A stretch of DNA of 64,000 bases from Porites lobata (Eukaryota > Cnidaria > Anthozoa > Scleractinia > Poritidae), in assembly GCA_942486035.1 (NCBI GenBank), contig CALNXK010000014.1, positions 1,738,501 to 1,802,500 of the forward strand, given 5' to 3'. The position numbers and the translations under genes were made by a program. A model generated the notes under the pieces. That model saw only the letters and a list, made by a program, of their open reading frames with translations, made no database searches and had not been told where the DNA came from. Shown here piece after piece: positions 1 to 11,456 of this stretch; position 1 is the first letter of the stretch, and each line of letters begins with the position of its first letter.

Positions 1-60
1 TGTTTTTCTGCAATGCTGTATCACGCTGGGCCCAGCTCGTCAGTTTTCTTTGCAGAATGT
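1..60. repeat. dispersed repeat fragment at window edge
   Basis: The stretch containing cacgctgggcccagctcgt is matched in inverted orientation near 52575-52630 (agctgggtccagcgtgaca), including the adjoining ctgcaat/attgcag. The second copy lies between the DUF6589-like and RecQ-like remnants, so this edge may be another piece of that unit. Only a short match is visible. Confidence 0.45.
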
Positions 61-1499
61 TAAATTATCACGGATAGTCACTTACAGATCCAAAATTATA
101 AGAGTGAACTGCAGCTTAAACTGAAGCTACATAAACTTACTATGGAGAATTGAATTGTGACTCAGTAAACTCCAGCTTAGTGTTTTTCTAAAGATAGTGT
201 GAGTCTTTTGACTGGAGCGCGTAGTTCCTCCCTTGGTAATAGCTTTGAATATGCTTAACAGTCTTTAAACTGTTTTGTTGTTGCCACAGTTTGTGATCAG
301 GCAAGACCATGGTTTCGGTTCTCCTCACGAACCTCATCAATTGCCGGGTTGGCTTTGTGCTTAGTTGCTTTTACAAGAGCAACTTTAGTTGTACTTTGTC
401 GTGGCGAGAACGGTACAGCCGTTCTGTCTGTTGAGCTTTGAACTGAACATAAATACCCACGTGGCGGATCGAAATCCTTGTTTTCTTATTGGCTTCTGAA
501 CGTAACGTTAACCAATTGCGGACTGTGTATTCCGATCCTCTTCTGCTTCAAGCTAGAGGTGTGTTTTTTTGGAAAGCATTTCGTGAAAATTTAGGCACTT
601 TCTTTCATGGAGGAGTTCGAAGACTCTTGTAAATAAATGCGCACAGAGTTTCCGTACACTCCCTCTAAAAACTGGAGTGGATACGTTCCTTGTTAGTTGT
701 GCAATGTTGAACTTTCTACTCTGTGCTTGGTTCTTATTAGTGCCAGTGTTGATTTTCATAAGGTAAAACGGGGCCTACCCGTAAACAAATCATAGCAATA
801 AAAAGGGGTGGTAGGCCTACACGACTTTTACCTCATGCCGCTTATTCCAATAAAGTTGTCTTTAAAATCACAATTAAAGTGGAGGCGCTCTAAGGAAAGA
901 GAGGCAGGTGGAAGGCTATTAAAGTGTGAGACTACCAGGGAAATGATAACAAGCTTCGAGACTAGGAGGCTTAGAACGTGTTCGTGGAGGCGAAAAGGTG
1001 ATAATTCACGCGAGAGAGAGAAAAGAAGAAAAACCAGTCTGTTCAAGCAGACTCTCAAGGTCATCTTTCACATTATCAAGAGCTTATGAGTCGTGATTTG
1101 CCTGTCGGACGCTAATTTCTAACTGAATCGATCGTTGTTTCGTTCAGCATTTGTGAAACAGCGTACACAGTCTCTCAAGAGACAATCCACGGATTCTGAA
1201 CAAATCCGTTGTCGGGGAGCCAACAACCAGCAGTACTGTGAGGGCAATGAATAAGAACCAAATCTTGCTCGAAACTAACGCGGCCATTGCGGCCATGCTT
1301 GATTCAAACTGAAGTTACTTTTCAGCTCCATCGTACATGAAGGGGTTTTTTGCTGACGGTATAATTCGGTGCGTCTTATACGACCACTTTCTGTTACCCC
1401 ATATACCACATGCTTGTTTGTAACGCATATATATGGACTTTTTTGTGCGCATATATATGCGCGTTTGTAAGAAAATGGTCATATACTTGGGAATAAAAC
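61..1499. other. intergenic, no gene seen
   Basis: I find no convincing coding region here. Open frames are short, overlap on both strands and resemble no protein family I know. The stretch around 1418-1462 holds short (gcatatat)-type palindromic AT runs. Confidence 0.5.
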
Positions 1500-1590
1500 G
1501 CAAGTATACGTGACAAAAAAACGCACGTATATCGTGTAGCAGGAATGATTGCAAGTATACGTGGGAAAAAAAAGCACGTATATCGTGTCA
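1500..1590. repeat. two-copy tandem repeat, 51 bp period
   Basis: A unit starting gcaagtatacgtg, then an A run, then cacgtatatcgtg occurs at 1500-1538 and again at 1551-1590. Each unit is itself partly palindromic (tatacgtg ... cacgtata), so it can fold into a stem with the A run as loop. Confidence 0.75.
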
Positions 1591-2391
1591 TAATTTTGAA
1601 ACAAATGGCCGACCATATTTCTTCAGATTAGTGAGCCTTTAGATTGAAGTGTGATGTCCAGTAGTTCCTCCGTTGGAAGAAATAGTTTTGTCTTATCCTC
1701 ACAATTTTGTAACTGCTGTGATGGTCGTTCAGCTTCGGCGGAACACACCCTCTCTGTCTCGTTCGGCCATGATATATGTCTTAGTTTCCTGACCTTGAGT
1801 ATTGCTGATCATCCACCGGTAAAGCTGTTACGTGGTAATATGCATATCTATCTCATTTTGAAAATCAAAAACGCCATTTCAGAAGTCAAGCGCGATAAAT
1901 TTTAGAAATCAAAGATTAGCTGAAAAATCAAAATGAAAGACCGAAACGAAAAAAAAAATTAATCAAAGACAAAATATCAAAATCAAAGAAAACAATTCAA
2001 GAATCAAAAAAGTGAATTTTTAAGTGATCCCTCGAACGTTCGTGTTAACCGGCTGTTGACAACAAATTGGTTGGAAGATATTTAGTGAAAATATTGTAAA
2101 TCCATCATGAGCGATCCCCTCGGGTCTAGTCATCTTTTCTTTTCTTTTTTTTCTTGACTTCATTCAATAAATTAGACTCTATATAGACGCTATATTTCAG
2201 ATAAAAAGCTAGCTCGTATTACATACAGGCAACGGACTAAAATCTTCATAAGTGAGTTCGTCAAACTGACCAGGAGATATCTGACGCAATCTCCGTTTTC
2301 CAGTTACAGATGAAAGATGTTTATTGATTCATTGATGATATTATAGGGGTTTTATGGTTTGTTATTTTTTTTGCCTAATTTTTGTAATTAT
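1591..2391. other. intergenic, no gene seen
   Basis: AT-rich sequence with repeated short tracts of the type atcaaa(g/a)a around 1860-2020. It has no supported coding region. Confidence 0.5.
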
Positions 2392-2476
2392 GGGTGTTCC
2401 GGGGGGTCCGGTCTGTTAGGGGGGTGTTCCGGGGGAGTTCTGGGAGTGTTCCGGTGGTGTTCAGGGGGTGTTCCTG
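2392..2476 (+). repeat. G-rich degenerate minisatellite
   Basis: Repeats of a unit like gtgttccgggggg give at least six runs of three or more G within 85 bases on the plus strand. The spacing would allow G-quadruplex formation. The ORF reading through it (Gly/Cys/Ser-rich) is a by-product of the repeat. Confidence 0.75.
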
Positions 2477-3310
2477 GTTTCACAGACACCCTGAAAAGTC
2501 AGGGGAGGCTAGATCACTACGGCTTTGAATCAAGCCTTAGGGGAAATACGGGGTAGAACTATTATGTGTAGTCAACCCAGCCTTTAATAATTAAATTGTG
2601 GCTTCTTTTGTTTGACATTTTGTTTAACCAGTGATAAGACACTACTGTTCGTGTTAAAAACATTCAATAATCTAAGTAACAAAGCAGAAGTAGTCAAAAT
2701 ATTGATCCCAAAAAACAACAAAAACAAACTAAAAACAAAAAAATTTCATGTCATTTTCTGTTATGCTAAGTAGCCTTTAATTAATTTAATTTGTTCCATT
2801 TCTCAGCTTACGATACTTCAGATAGCCTTACATGCCTCTTTTATTAACCCATTCCTTGAAAGAAGGAAGGTGAACGTGTATATACTTTTTTTTGCAGCCG
2901 GTCAAAAATTTTTTATTAAAAAAATCTAGTGTGCATCATTACTGTGTTATTCATGACTAGTTTAGAAACATAAGAACAATATTTCAAAATATAAAAATCA
3001 AAACTACAAACAGGTCTAACGAAAATGTCCACATCACGTATAAAAATCACATTTTCTTCTTTGTATTTATTTGTAAGAGAAAAACAAACATGAATTATTA
3101 TCTGTACAGTTCCGGGTTGCTGATTCACAGCCAATCACTAAATAAGAAAAGTCAGACAGAAAACAATTAATATGTGATGTAAGAACAAGATCATTTCAAA
3201 ATATATACACTAACATGAAAATGTCCGCATCACTAGATCCTTATCCCTTTATTGTCTTTGCAGTTTGGTTGCTTATTCATTTGATTGTAAAAATTTCTGA
3301 ATAAGAACAT
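2477..3310. other. intergenic and 3' flank of membrane gene
   Basis: AT-rich sequence without a supported gene. On the minus strand an AATAAA-type signal (tttatt near 3247-3252 on plus) lies about 60 bases beyond the stop of the downstream minus-strand gene and could be its polyadenylation signal. Confidence 0.45.
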
Positions 3311-5677
3311 TCAGACAAGAGTTTCTGAAGAGGCTGACAGGGTACCTGTTGCAGTCCTTCGTTGGGTTGTGTCCTCTGAATGATCGAATGTACCATACTG
3401 GCAAGATAACAATGGAGTAGGGTCACTGGATGGGCTTATTATTAGCCTTAGCTGTGATCTTTCATTTCCCTCACTCGAACCATTATCACTGTTGCCGTTT
3501 ACAATTTCATATTTAATTTGAAATCCGGCTTCATTTCCTCCACTCGTACAATTATTATTGTTGTTGTTATTGTTAGTATCTTGATTTGCAATACTGAAGT
3601 TTCGTTGTTGTGTCTTGGGGAAATATTCTTTTACAAGAGATGCAACTCTCTTGTCGAAAGCATCTTCGTTTGCTTTTTTCACTGCTGGATTTTCACCTAA
3701 GAACATTTCAATGATCGTGGGAATAAGCATTGTGACAAGAGTTCCTAGAGCTTTTGTATTGTGATCAAGTCTGGATGCTTCTGTTATGACAACTAAAACA
3801 GGTAACAAGATGAGGATTAGGATGAAAAAAAAAGCAATCACCAGTCCACTTATGCTTTCTTGAGGAGGCATCAGTTTTCTACATGCACTTTTATAAAGTT
3901 CCATTGGAATCACTCTGAGGCTGTCCTGAGAACAACAAACTGGTCTGTTTTTAGCCCCTGCCCTCTTTGCTGGGTAGCGTTTAAAACTGTGCCGTCTAAA
4001 TGAAAAATTGTTGTTCTTTCTTCTAGGACGCGGAATGTAACCCTTCTGTAGTTTGTGAACACCTCGTTTTTTCTTTTCAGCGGTGTAATACTCATGAAGT
4101 TTAACTGCAAGAACATTGTACTTTCTGGGGTACGGAGCGTAAACCTTCCAAAGGAAAAAAATAGTTACCAGGCCCAAGCTGGCAAAAGGAAGGTAGTTTG
4201 GCAGACGCATCAAACATCCCCTGATAATTGTCACTGAATCGCTTGCAATCTCGAGTGCAAGAGTGAAGTATCCATATATAATAAAATTTATTTCTAACAT
4301 CCCTAGGCAAAACATTTTGCCGCCATCAAAGCGTTGATTGAGAAGCATATAATAAAGGGTCCACAAAGGAGAGGAGTAAAGCAAAAGGACAGTATCGCAT
4401 AGAAGGTAGATCGGAAACCATAGTGGGAGTAGCAAAAGGACCAAAAGCCACTTGACAAGTGAACATGGACAAAGGCATGCCGCAAATGTGAAGAACTGAC
4501 TGAGGCATCTTACTACAATAACTGGTTGTGTGAACAGATGCATCTTCATTTCATTTAGGCCGTAATATTTAGGGTGCTTCTTATCATGAAAAATGTCTTT
4601 TTTGTCTCCATAGACACGACAGATAAAGCAGGAGGAATTTTTGCTTTCTTGTAAATAGAGCCGACCGCCGAGCCGACCGAACATCATCATCATAAGCAAA
4701 CTGACGGAATGACTCATCACTATAAGGCGTGAATTCCAGGTATCGATCTCTGAAAGCAGTTTTGGCGGCACAAGATACACGTCTATGACCAAATCTTCGA
4801 AAATTAAAAAAGCAATAGCAAATAAGAAAAAAAAGAAGGCGGATAGAAATCTCTTCTCTTTCATGGAGTCATCAAATAAAGTTAGGTTATTTGCTATCCA
4901 ACTACGAACGCCTTGTGGGCTGGTTCCATGAAGAACAAGCATGACTTGTTTAGTTTCTTTATCTTTCAATTCAGTGGGAGTGAATAAGCAGAGAAGGAGA
5001 ACAAAGTACCATAACGATATAACTAGGACAAATACAACTAGAACTCTGAAAACACTTTTCTGCCAAGTAACGGGGACAGTACGAGCTGTGTTTGTGGTTA
5101 GATTCATGCAAACGTAGGAGCTGTTGTTGGCAGAGAAGCTGTAACAGAAGGCTGACCTAAAGAATTTAGTAAAGTTTGCAACTTCCTCCAAGAGCACCAT
5201 TGCAATCACATCATTCAGCGAAGGATTTGTATCATTTGAGTCAGTTGCTGGTTTAAGGGAACAAGAAACGCCTACCTCAATTTGTCCCTCCAGCGATTTT
5301 TGAAACCAGTTGTTACTCTTGTTAAAAGAATGCTGAGACATGTTTTGTCCGCCGTGACTTGGAATGTTGCAAGTTTGCCATATCCAAAATCCTGCAAGTG
5401 AAGAATTCCTCTTTAGATCTGTCAGATGTGAGCATTGTTTCTCTTCTTGTTGCTCGTACTTCAGCTGCACTGTGACAATCTTAAATTCAGAAATAAGTAC
5501 TTTCATTTCTAATCCAAACTTCGGATCGATGATATTACAATCCCACGCGCAATTTGTTCCTGCATTGCTCTCTGCGTTTGCTTGTGATGGTGATGAAGCA
5601 TCAGAATCGTCGACTGCAATAGGAAGAAGTACTACAGCTAAGCAGGCAATGAGATGAACAAAAACTGCGAATGCCAT
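3311..5677 (-). CDS. large multi-pass membrane protein, unknown function (copy 1)
   Basis: 788 aa when started at the ATG at 5677 (MAFAVF...). The frame stays open upstream to a TTG, but the paralogue at 27460 shares the sequence from this Met on. An N-terminal hydrophobic stretch (about residues 3-22) looks like a signal peptide or anchor. It is followed by roughly 190 residues with Cys and several N-x-S/T sites, probably extracellular. A strong membrane segment lies near residue 210-235, then a conserved HGTSPQG motif and about six further hydrophobic segments. The tail is polar and Asn-rich, with a run of nine Asn, and lacks a recognisable domain. The single exon has no visible intron. I do not recognise the family. 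The duplicated copy inside the same window suggests a lineage-specific expansion. Confidence 0.75.
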   Translation of the reverse strand: MAFAVFVHLIACLAVVLLPIAVDDSDASSPSQANAESNAGTNCAWDCNIIDPKFGLEMKVLISEFKIVTVQLKYEQQEEKQCSHLTDLKRNSSLAGFWIWQTCNIPSHGGQNMSQHSFNKSNNWFQKSLEGQIEVGVSCSLKPATDSNDTNPSLNDVIAMVLLEEVANFTKFFRSAFCYSFSANNSSYVCMNLTTNTARTVPVTWQKSVFRVLVVFVLVISLWYFVLLLCLFTPTELKDKETKQVMLVLHGTSPQGVRSWIANNLTLFDDSMKEKRFLSAFFFFLFAIAFLIFEDLVIDVYLVPPKLLSEIDTWNSRLIVMSHSVSLLMMMMFGRLGGRLYLQESKNSSCFICRVYGDKKDIFHDKKHPKYYGLNEMKMHLFTQPVIVVRCLSQFFTFAACLCPCSLVKWLLVLLLLPLWFPIYLLCDTVLLLYSSPLWTLYYMLLNQRFDGGKMFCLGMLEINFIIYGYFTLALEIASDSVTIIRGCLMRLPNYLPFASLGLVTIFFLWKVYAPYPRKYNVLAVKLHEYYTAEKKKRGVHKLQKGYIPRPRRKNNNFSFRRHSFKRYPAKRAGAKNRPVCCSQDSLRVIPMELYKSACRKLMPPQESISGLVIAFFFILILILLPVLVVITEASRLDHNTKALGTLVTMLIPTIIEMFLGENPAVKKANEDAFDKRVASLVKEYFPKTQQRNFSIANQDTNNNNNNNNCTSGGNEAGFQIKYEIVNGNSDNGSSEGNERSQLRLIISPSSDPTPLLSCQYGTFDHSEDTTQRRTATGTLSASSETLV

Positions 5678-6044
5678 ACTTCTCGCGCATCCAGTTTTCA
5701 AGATCTGTGTAAATTTTTACAGTGTTTTCAGTTTTATAGTGAAACGGGGAGGTTGAAATCGAGCCTCTAGGCGGCGAAACTGAAAGGTGATCTTATTTCA
5801 TGAAATTGTAGAACTGTTTACCAAAGAACTGAGGGTGTAACCGAGACTGGAGACAACAAAGCATATCAAGCGCAAAGCTTACCTTCAATGACTTAATAAA
5901 TGATTAAAAAATACACGCAATAAGATTCTTACAAAATTTCAATTTCAATACATTCTTTCATAACAAGCAACCAAGTTGTCGTAGATTGAAGCACTTTCAT
6001 TAAAATGTGTAAATTACGGGGGATTTTCCCTGTTTTCAGTAAGA
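5678..6044 (-). promoter_or_regulatory. 5' flank of membrane gene, conserved with the paralogue
   Basis: This upstream stretch is recognisably repeated at 44774-45155: cagttttcaagatct, cgagcctct, gaaactgaaaggt and ggattttccct...cagta occur in the same order. In that copy it is separated from its gene by the Polinton. Conservation of non-coding sequence between the copies marks it as part of the original duplicated unit, likely holding the promoter. No TATA box was identified. Confidence 0.6.
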
Positions 6045-6459
6045 CTGATTAAGATATTAAGTTGCTCTTTTCACATACTCACTGGCGCCTGGGATCTGTT
6101 GATAACGCTTGAAAGCGAAACTAACAGAGTATTGTCCCGAGTTCTAAATAGAGCCAGTTAAAGTGGGCATATCACTTTCTGCGCGCTCAGCGTAAGTCCA
6201 AGAAACGAAACATAGCCATGTTTGAGTTGGGAACCGAGATCGCAAAACGCAATGAGAGTTGACTCGAAGAAAAACAGTAAACTAAGACTCTTGGTTACAA
6301 ACTATAGGGCTTCCGGTTCGCTAGTTCAGTGTTTGAAAACAGGGATTTTTCCCAAGCGGATTAAGCTACAACGGGGCAATTTCCCTTTATGATGTGAAAC
6401 TGGTAAACAACGCCAGCTGTAATAATAAAAGAAGTCATGGCTTGTTCTTGACATTTATT
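6045..6459. other. intergenic, no gene seen
   Basis: No supported coding region or repeat was recognised between the conserved flank of the membrane gene and the next repeat. Confidence 0.45.
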
Positions 6460-6870
6460 CCGGGGGTACTCCCCATAATGGCCTAGCTATACGTGGAGCC
6501 TCAGCCCGAAACCGGTACCTTTTTCAGGCTTCAGGTATACGGAAGGGTAGCGATTTTACTCGTTCAAGTATACGAAAGGGTAGGGAAATCTGTCATTTGG
6601 GTTTGTGAAAGGGCTCAAAGGGCTAACAGATGAATTTTATGGCTTTTGAAAGTCGCGAAAAGGTTCTATTTTTGTGATCGATTCCTACTTAAATGACAGT
6701 GCATTTACAGCAGCTAAAAGGGATACAATGTTCTAAGTTCTAAACAAGGTAAGACAATAGAAGGGGTATGAAAGGGGTACCTTTTTTGTGAAAAATGGTA
6801 TATAAAAGGGTAAGGGGCTGGATCTCGGGGCGGAGCCTCCACGGATAAAAATTTGTTGAGTACCCCCCGG
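6460..6870. mobile_element. MITE-like repeat, 411 bp, inverted ends
   Basis: The element begins ccgggggtactc and ends gagtaccccccgg. Further in, tacgtggagcctcagcccg near the left end matches the complement of cggggcggagcctccacgg near the right end, giving imperfect inverted termini of about 50 bases. Internal text is rich in (ta)cggaagggta and aaggggta motifs. It has no coding capacity, so it is probably non-autonomous. Confidence 0.7.
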
Positions 6871-7583
6871 GCCTTTATGTTTTGGAACATCGGCTCAAAT
6901 TCGCTTGCAGCTTGGTAACAAAAATATTATTTTTAATTGCGGGTGTGTTGCTTACAATGGCAACAATCTCTTGCCCGGACGATTAAATAAACCGCCCTGG
7001 CCCGATTTTAATACCTAGAAATCGTCTACTTCTGTACTTTACATATTCAGACAGGAGGAGAGTTAGCTTGGGACGAAGCTATTTTACTGGTGCGAAGTGT
7101 CACAGGAACCTCGTTCCCTAGGGAGCGAGATAGAGGGATGAGAGAGAACCCTGGGAAAAAAGTTGGTCTCTAAGGCACATTCGTGTCTGCAATTCTTCGT
7201 TTTGGTAACTGAAAGATATTAAGCAAGACTAACTATCTTTAACCGTCGATATCGAATAGTGAGTCTCTCTGAAGTCACTGTAATGGCAGGGAAAATTCCT
7301 CAAGTTTGGTGTTTATCGGGCCTATATTGAACGAAGTACAGCCAGTTCAAAAACTCCCCAATTTACTTCAGAATTTTGTAAATGTCGGTTTCCTTTTTCT
7401 GATCTTGTGGGTCTCGTGTTGTTCAGTTTACCCCGTAATACACGGACTTATACCAACCCTCCTCGGTTTGAAACTAGACACCAGCTTAAATGTTTATTTT
7501 ATAAACACCAATGAAATACCAGGTGAGCTTTCACGCGAAAACTTGATATCTTAACATGTGAGAAAATATGTTATCTAATCTCG
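6871..7583. other. intergenic, no gene seen
   Basis: An 82-aa frame at 7306-7554 has hydrophobic character but no family resemblance and no supporting context. I see nothing else. Confidence 0.4.
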
Positions 7584-7699
7584 TACCCAGGTCTCCCACG
7601 GCCAAGGGAAAGGGAGATCTGGTAAAGTTCGATTTCGATCATGCTCAGTAGAAGCGAGGCCCGATATACGGGCCTTGCTATAACTGCGCATGTTCCTGC

Positions 7700-8125
7700 T
7701 GACTGCCGGGAAACATTCTCGTCCCCAGAGCCCGTCGTTTCTTGGTCACGTGGTAGGGAAACGAGGGGCTCTGGACGCAGCCGTTACCGGATGTCAGAAA
7801 ATTTCTGACATCCGGTTACGCATGTGCAGAAGTTACAAATATCACTGCTCATGCTCATAACGTATTTTTGTCCCTCACCGCTCCACTGGGGGAAAAATTT
7901 TACTTCCTCAGCTCTCTCCAGAGAGTGGCTTCTTTGGGACGTTTTGAAAATGCACCACTTCACTCACTCTCGTCCCCAGAGCCACTCGGCTTAATTTGTA
8001 ACCGATCAGTGGCTCTGGACGCAACGGAAAATACGAATTTTTTCATTGGCTGAAGGCAATTGAATGCGCAAAGCAATTAAAAATATAATCTACTGCCCAT
8101 AACATTTTACTTCGTGCCTGCAAAC
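7700..8125. repeat. dispersed repeat, two blocks (A then B)
   Basis: Block A (about 7700-7965) and block B (about 7968-8125) both open with tctcgtccccagagcc. Each is found again, reverse-complemented, at about 14355-14600 and 14603-14765. The order of the blocks is not reversed there, so this is not a simple inverted repeat. Block A contains the palindrome gatgtcagaaaatttctgacatc. The tctcgtccccagagcc sequence looks like a terminal motif of a MITE-like family. Confidence 0.7.
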
Positions 8126-8584
8126 ATGAAATGCGTGTCTGAGTTTCGTTGACTTCGACAATGCTGGTTTGTTTATATGCAATAGCAGTGAAGAAGAGAA
8201 TTGCGGGTAAAGTTTGAGAAGTTTCTACGAAGACAACGAGCCTTGACAAAGAAAGTATTGCCTTTGTTGTGCCCTAAACTTTGCCGACCGTCGCATCTCT
8301 TGGGAAACTGAAAGGAGGAGTAATAGTTAGTTGCTGTTGCTCCTTGCTCTTTAAAAAATCAAGCGATTAATACTGTACTTGTATGGCGTTATTAATTAGT
8401 CTAATCGGTTTTTCTAATTCCTCTGGATATTCGTCGGTGCTACAGTAGGAAAGGAAATCAAGCTGCGACTAAATTTAGTACAGAAATGATATGTACGTTA
8501 AGTTTATTGCAGTGTGCTTTTAATTTATCGTCGCGGTATTTTCTGCTGAAAGAACATCTCCTTTGCTATACTGAGGTTAAGATA
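8126..8584. other. intergenic, no gene seen
   Basis: No supported coding region. Sequence is ordinary mixed composition. Confidence 0.4.
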
Positions 8585-8587
8585 ATA

Positions 8588-8632
8588 GCGGAGCTCCCGC
8601 GCGCGCGAAGCGCGCGCGCAGCGGAGCACCAT
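8588..8632. repeat. GC-rich palindromic satellite-like motif
   Basis: gctcccgcgcgcgc, a gaag loop, then gcgcgcgcagcggagc form a strong hairpin in otherwise AT-leaning DNA. It marks the left edge of the repeat series that follows. Confidence 0.6.
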
Positions 8633-8639
8633 GGGTAAG

Positions 8640-9640
8640 AAAATTTGGTAAACCATCCATCCCAGAAAATTTGGTTATGACGTAGCGTACGCCCGTCCGT
8701 ACACACACTTCATGTAAGCCGATGTCAAATGTCACAATAGATCTTGCACAACTTGACTAGCCTCTTAGTTATGTAAGCCATCCGTATGAGTACCATTAGA
8801 TTGACAGCTGTCAAAATCAGACATCCGCTGACAATTATCACATGACCGTCTCGCGGGCTCAGATAAAAGACCAGTCGTTTTGCCCCTATATATAAGCTGA
8901 TATAATATGTCACACTTACCAATTCAACATAAAAACGAAACTACGCCGGGCAAAGGCTGTCAGTTGCCTGACAGTCGTTTAAAGTTACATTGGCAGGCCA
9001 AATTAAGGTCAATTGACAGCTGTCAAAATGGGACATGTGCAGACCGCTATCAGAAAACTAATAACGAGAGCTCAGGTTCGCTCAGGTACACGATCTGGCA
9101 TTTTCCACTACATGCCGGACGGAAATGTCCTACTCTCGCTCGTAGTCTGTTAATTCGAATATTTGCCATTCTAATGAAGGTTAATTGACAGCTGTCAAAC
9201 TAGAGTATACGCTGACCATCATCACCTGAGTGGATCGCGGGCTCATTTTTCTATCTATTGAGGTCACGTAGTGTTTAAAGTATTGCGCTGATATTTTATT
9301 TGATTCCGGGCTCAGTTCGAAGCCCCATAGCTTTATAGAAAATCTATCCATCCTAGAAAATTCGGCAATCACGTGACCGTACACCGACCACCCGACCCTC
9401 CGTCCGTCCGCACCACAAGCATACCAATGTTTAATCTCACACTTTCTAGCTAGTTTGGGAGCCTGCAACCTGATATTGTACATCCATGTTTTGATTAATT
9501 GACAGCTATCAAAACAGTGTTTCTGCTGACCAGTATCGCCTGACCGTATCGCGGGCTCAGGTATCGACCCTCTGAGTTCGAGTAATATTTTGAACGTATT
9601 CGCTGACAAGTTGCTACTTTTCAAATGATCGCAGGCTCAA
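8640..9640. repeat. degenerate tandem array with GACAGCTGTC core
   Basis: At least four units share attgacagctgtcaaa, then cgctgacca..atcac, then tcgcgggctcag: near 8803, 9008, 9182 and 9496. Spacing is about 170-310 bases. The core is a perfect palindrome (ttgacagctgtcaa) altered to gacagctatc in the last unit. The 147-aa frame across 9181-9624 reads through this array and is not taken as a gene. Confidence 0.7.
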
Positions 9641-11402
9641 GTTCAATTTTTTTAAAATGCATATGAAATAAGTCGTGTTTCATGAGCCGCACTTTTAAAA
9701 TGTTGATTTCGAATTGATCTCGGACACGAAAATTCAACCGGCTTTTACATTTACATGCAGGGAAGGCAATCGCTTTTGACTTTTCTCACTGTCACGAGTT
9801 GATCACGCTCTACGTCCAATTTTAATGTTCTGATTGGTCAAAATTTGACAGGTGAGTTTATGCGGAAAATTTTTGCAGCGTCTGGAAACTTGCTTACTGA
9901 TAGCTGGAGCTGAGAAAGTTTTGTGTCACCTTGTGATGTTTAAAACTATCTTTTTCTACTTGGTGTACAAAATGAAATACAGCTGCTATCAAGATTGTTC
10001 TGTAATTCGTGGCTGGTTTGTTTGTTGCGCTTTTTGTTGACAAATGTACCGCTTGTCAAAGTCATTGGAAATCCGATTTCGGATGGCATCGTTTTCAAAA
10101 ATGAGCTTACTCACTTGCCCTTGCTTGAGGCGTAAGAAGGTTGAAAAGTCTCAAGCGATTCTGGAACACTTGATGACCTTCAGAAGCAGCATCTCGACTG
10201 GTAAGCTTGAGCCATTATTGTTTTTGATGTTTTTTTTTTTCGGTTTCCTGAAGTCGAGCGTATGGTTTATGCGGCTTAAGTTAAAACACGAGCAATGATC
10301 TAACCTACAATAGTATCAGGTTTAAAAAGCCTTTAGACATTTTTTGACCCGCAAATTCAAAGAAAAGGTTCCGAAGATTATTTAGTTATGATTTTGGCTG
10401 TAAACAGAAAGCTCTGAGCGATTTTCTTGCCTCGAGTTCATCTTGAAAAAGAGCAAACACCGGGAAGCCGGCTTAACACATAAATAAGCTTGTGCTTGCC
10501 TGACTCATAATTTTCTGAGACACTTTCCTCTCAATACTTCTCTTCGTGAATGAAAATTATTGTCTCTGTACATGTTTCACCGAATTAAACTTATTTTATT
10601 GATTTTTAGTAGTCCCTCTCGCAATTTTCATCGCTACACCGGTTGTTTCCAGTCGAACATAAACATCGCATGTAGGAATACTCAAAACGCCGCGCGTAAA
10701 TACCACTCGCTTTTAAAGATTACACAACAAAATCATACACAGTTTAATGAATAAAGGGAAATAAAACCTAAACATAACAATTTCTCTATCATGTTGAAGC
10801 GTAAATGGTAACTCTATTAATCGCACTGCAAATTTGGTGCCTGTTAAAAGTGAGAACCCCTTCCGGCTGGCCGAAAAGTAATTTTGGGAATTTTTTTATC
10901 GTTTTCATTAAAAGCCCATAATTATTACCCCGCATATCACATAGGACCAGATTTTTCTAACAGAAAACGTTTTATAATTCAATGCTATAATTTGTTGTGC
11001 AAAGGAAGCGCGTGCTTTGATCATCGTGGATATTGAATGAGTGCAAATTCTCTTGCAAAATTGTGAAAAACTGCAGAATTATAAGTTTAAATAGGGCAAA
11101 AAAGAACAGGTTCTGTCCGAGGTCTGTGTACTGTTTACCTGAGACGTGATGAGAAAAAGTATGTTTAAAAGGCTGGTTTACACGCCACCAGATTCGTCGC
11201 CAAGATTTAGTAGTAAACTAAACTTGTCGAACACAAAAAATCCGGCCTGATTTTTATTTTGGCCTTTCTTTTACACAGAGGAATGCAACGTGTAAATTGG
11301 CTGCCATCAAGGACTATCGTGGCGCATGTGTTTCTTAAAAATATATTTGGCGGTTGTCCAATTATCCATAGTCTCTCTAACGGAGCAATGTTGGAGAGAC
11401 TG
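9641..11402. other. intergenic, no gene seen
   Basis: Short open frames at 9852-10298 have no recognisable domain. Sequence near 9780-9860 continues the repetitive character of the previous array. Nothing else is supported. Confidence 0.4.
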
Positions 11403-11456
11403 GTGAATGCCACATTATGATGCTACAGCTAATGCAAATACAATACACGAATAGGT
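11403..11456 (+). mobile_element. MITE fragment (right half)
   Basis: gtgaatgccacattatgatg ... gcaaatacaatacacgaataggtcta matches the interior and right terminus of the 186 bp MITE seen at 18180 and 25256. The left half and most of the right terminal repeat are missing. Confidence 0.6.

Noticed and set aside
1315..1591. Tyr/Arg-rich 65-79 aa ORFs
   Set aside because: Overlapping frames within the AT-rich tandem repeat, no family resemblance.
9181..9624. 147-aa minus-strand ORF
   Set aside because: It reads through the degenerate GACAGCTGTC array and matches no family.
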